From positions 1-7,174 of the forward strand of contig NZ_LGEA01000142.1 in the NCBI RefSeq assembly GCF_001280065.1: a stretch of 7,174 bases of DNA, written 5' to 3'. Both the position numbers and the translations under genes were made by a program. Within the stretch, counting starts at the first letter, position 1; every line of letters starts with the position of its first letter. This document shows, one piece after another, positions 5,702 to 7,174 of this stretch. A model generated the notes under the pieces. It saw only the letters and a list, made by a program, of their open reading frames with translations. It did not search any database and was not told the origin of the DNA. The stretch is from Streptomyces sp. NRRL B-1140. GTDB taxonomy: Bacteria > Actinomycetota > Actinomycetes > Streptomycetales > Streptomycetaceae.

Positions 5702-7084
5702 TCAGATGCGGGACGACGCCTCGGCGAGCGTGCCGGCGATGATCGCGGCGGTGCGGTCGAGGAGGGCACGGTCGCTGATCAGCGGGGGCGCGATCTGGAC
5801 CAGCGGCGCGGAGCGGTTGTAGACGCGGGCCAGCAGACCGGCCTCGCGCAGCCGACGCGGGATCAGGTCGCCGATCAGCGCGGTCCGGGCCTTGTCGCTG
5901 AAAGAGCCGTCGTCCAGGTCGCCGACGAGTTCGCAGGAGTAGAAGAACCCGGTGCCGCGCACATCGCCGACGATCGGCAGGTCCTTGAGGGCCGCCATGC
6001 GCTTGGCCAGGTCGCCCTGTAGGCCACGGACGTTGTCCAGGACGCGGTCCCGCTCCATGATCTCCAGGTTGCGCAGGGCGATGGCCGCGCTCAGCGGGTG
6101 CCCGGCGAAGGTGTAGCCGTGGTTGAGGACCGCGCCCGGCTGGTTGACGACCTCGGTGACCTTGGTACCGACCAGGGTCGCGCCCAAGGGGGCGTATCCG
6201 GCGGTGATGCCCTTGGCGACGGTGACCATGTCCGGGCGGGCGCCGTAGCGGTCCCCGCCAAACCACTCGCCGATCCGACCGAAGGCCGTGATGACCTCGT
6301 CGGCGACGAGCAGGAAGCCGTACCGGTCGGCCAGCGCCCGCAGCCCCTGCCAGTAGCCCTGGGGCGGGGTGATGCAGCCGCCCCGGTTCTGTACCGGTTC
6401 GGCGATGAGCATCGCGATGGTCTCGGGGCCCTCGGTCAGGATCGCGGCCTCCAACTCCGCGAGCAGCCAGGCCGTGTACACCTCGTCGTCCGCGAACTCC
6501 GGTGCGAGCCCGAAGCGGTTGGTGTTGGACACGAAGCGGGTGTCGATCGCCGGCGGGCCGTACGGCTCGGTGAGGCCGGGGTCGTCGTTGAACGACAGGG
6601 TGCCGATGGTCAGGCCGTGGTAGGCGCCGCGCCGGGCGATCGCCTTGATACGGCCCGGTTCGCCGCGCAGGGCGTGGTAGCGGCGGGCTATCTTCCAGGC
6701 GGTCTCGACGGCTTCGGCTCCACCGCTCGAGAAGAAGGTGTGCTCGATGTCGACAGGGGCGATCCGGGACAGCCGCTCGGCGAGTTCGATGGCCGAGGGA
6801 TGCGCTGACCCTGTCCACAGCGGGCTGTAGCACAACTCGCGCAGTTGCCGTTCGGCTGCCTCGGCGAACTCGGCGCCGTAGGAGTATCCGAGCTGGCAGC
6901 AGTACAGCCCCGACAGGCCGTCGATGTAGCGCCTGCCGTCCGCGGCCTCGACGTACGGGCCCTCCCCCCGCTGGACGACGAGGAGGTCTTCGCCCTGGTC
7001 ACCGAGCGATCCGTTGGCGGTCATGTGCAGCAGCAGGTGCCGCTGAGCGGTGGCCGCGCTGAGCTGAGCGGCGGCGGTGGTCAT
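5702..7084 (-). CDS. Class III PLP-dependent (omega-)aminotransferase
   Basis: This 460-residue fold-type I transaminase has the normal length for class III enzymes, which move a terminal amino group of an omega-amino acid or diamine to a keto acid, leaving an aldehyde. The PLP Lys is K291 in TVAKGIT (288-294). The ring-contact Asp is D262 in ADEVITAFGR (261-270), and phosphate-binding residues lie in SSGGAEAVE (119-127). YHGLT (155-159) and the second-subunit segment HGYTFAGHP (322-330) are present, as is an N-terminal substrate lid LSGLYCCQLGYS (57-68). The ATG at 7084 has GGAGG 9 bases upstream and overlaps the preceding gene as ATGA. Homology starts around residue 20, where a second Met (M21) exists. 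Next to a deacylase and an aldehyde dehydrogenase it fits diaminobutyrate transaminase (DoeD) or a diamine/polyamine transaminase. Family membership is certain, substrate is not. Confidence 0.93.
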   Translation of the reverse strand: MTTAAAQLSAATAQRHLLLHMTANGSLGDQGEDLLVVQRGEGPYVEAADGRRYIDGLSGLYCCQLGYSYGAEFAEAAERQLRELCYSPLWTGSAHPSAIELAERLSRIAPVDIEHTFFSSGGAEAVETAWKIARRYHALRGEPGRIKAIARRGAYHGLTIGTLSFNDDPGLTEPYGPPAIDTRFVSNTNRFGLAPEFADDEVYTAWLLAELEAAILTEGPETIAMLIAEPVQNRGGCITPPQGYWQGLRALADRYGFLLVADEVITAFGRIGEWFGGDRYGARPDMVTVAKGITAGYAPLGATLVGTKVTEVVNQPGAVLNHGYTFAGHPLSAAIALRNLEIMERDRVLDNVRGLQGDLAKRMAALKDLPIVGDVRGTGFFYSCELVGDLDDGSFSDKARTALIGDLIPRRLREAGLLARVYNRSAPLVQIAPPLISDRALLDRTAAIIAGTLAEASSRI

Positions 7085-7174
7085 ACGGCTTCGCCTCCGG
7101 GGTTGGCGACGCCGACGGTGTTCTCGACGGAGAGCAGGGATTCCTGCCGGCCGGTGCCGATCCAGCGGACCAGG
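7081..7174 (-). CDS. C-terminal end of an unidentified upstream gene, cut by window edge
   Basis: Thirty codons and a TGA stop are visible, beginning LVRWIGTGRQESLL and ending VANPGGEAV. The frame shows high GC at third positions, and its stop overlaps the aminotransferase ATG as ATGA, so it is real and probably the preceding operon gene. The last codons also hold the GGAGG ribosome site of the aminotransferase. No family can be named from so short a tail. In a Doe-type operon an M24-like ectoine hydrolase or a regulator would be expected here, but the residues seen are not diagnostic of either. Confidence 0.65.
   Translation of the reverse strand, partial: LVRWIGTGRQESLLSVENTVGVANPGGEAV

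Noticed and set aside
4725..6833. A 702-residue fusion protein reading through the aminotransferase region into the deacylase
   Set aside because: The upstream part is Arg/Pro/Gly-rich out-of-frame translation of the aminotransferase gene. A strong ribosome site and ATG at 5678 mark the true deacylase start.
7081..7174. Assigning the partial gene to an M24-type ectoine hydrolase from its ENTV...GGEAV tail
   Set aside because: The resemblance to the end of some M24 proteins is faint and the preceding residues do not fit. Thirty residues cannot support the call.

Overview
The window is very GC-rich with strongly GC-biased third codon positions. All seven stop codons visible here are TGA, no in-frame TTA codon was found, and several genes overlap as ATGA. 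This points to an actinomycete, most likely Streptomyces or a close relative. Every gene lies on the minus strand, so transcription runs from high to low coordinates.

Layout in transcription order: the last 30 codons of an unidentified gene (7173-7081); a class III PLP aminotransferase (7084-5702); an AstE/AspA-family zinc deacylase (5678-4725); an NAD(P)+ aldehyde dehydrogenase (4728-3268); an aldo/keto reductase (3271-2333); a type II haloacid-dehalogenase-like HAD hydrolase (2287-1622); a DadA/PuuB-type FAD amine oxidoreductase (1574-291); and the first 67 codons of aspartate ammonia-lyase, aspA (201 to the window edge). Three junctions are 4-base ATGA overlaps. The other gaps are 23, 45, 47 and 89 bases. 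The set therefore looks like one catabolic operon, with a possible regulatory break just before aspA.

The gene set reads as a nitrogen/carbon salvage route. A deacylase frees an amino group, a transaminase turns a terminal amine into an aldehyde, an aldehyde dehydrogenase makes the acid, and aspartase feeds fumarate and ammonia to central metabolism. Deacylase, aminotransferase and dehydrogenase match by family the known DoeB-DoeD-DoeC steps of ectoine breakdown (N-acetyl-diaminobutyrate to diaminobutyrate to aspartate semialdehyde to aspartate), and aspA would be a logical last step. A polyamine or other N-acyl-diamine route is a real alternative, because the FAD enzyme resembles amine/gamma-glutamylputrescine oxidases. 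The FAD enzyme, HAD protein and aldo/keto reductase have no place in the textbook Doe/Eut scheme. The substrate is inferred, not shown.

The only non-coding stretch with clear structure is the 89-base gap before aspA. It holds a perfect 11-bp GC-rich hairpin. The 3' arm of that hairpin contains a Shine-Dalgarno-like GGAAGG placed 8 bases before a 9-codon mini-ORF, whose TGA overlaps the aspA ATG. No tRNA, rRNA, CRISPR, insertion sequence or phage feature was seen.
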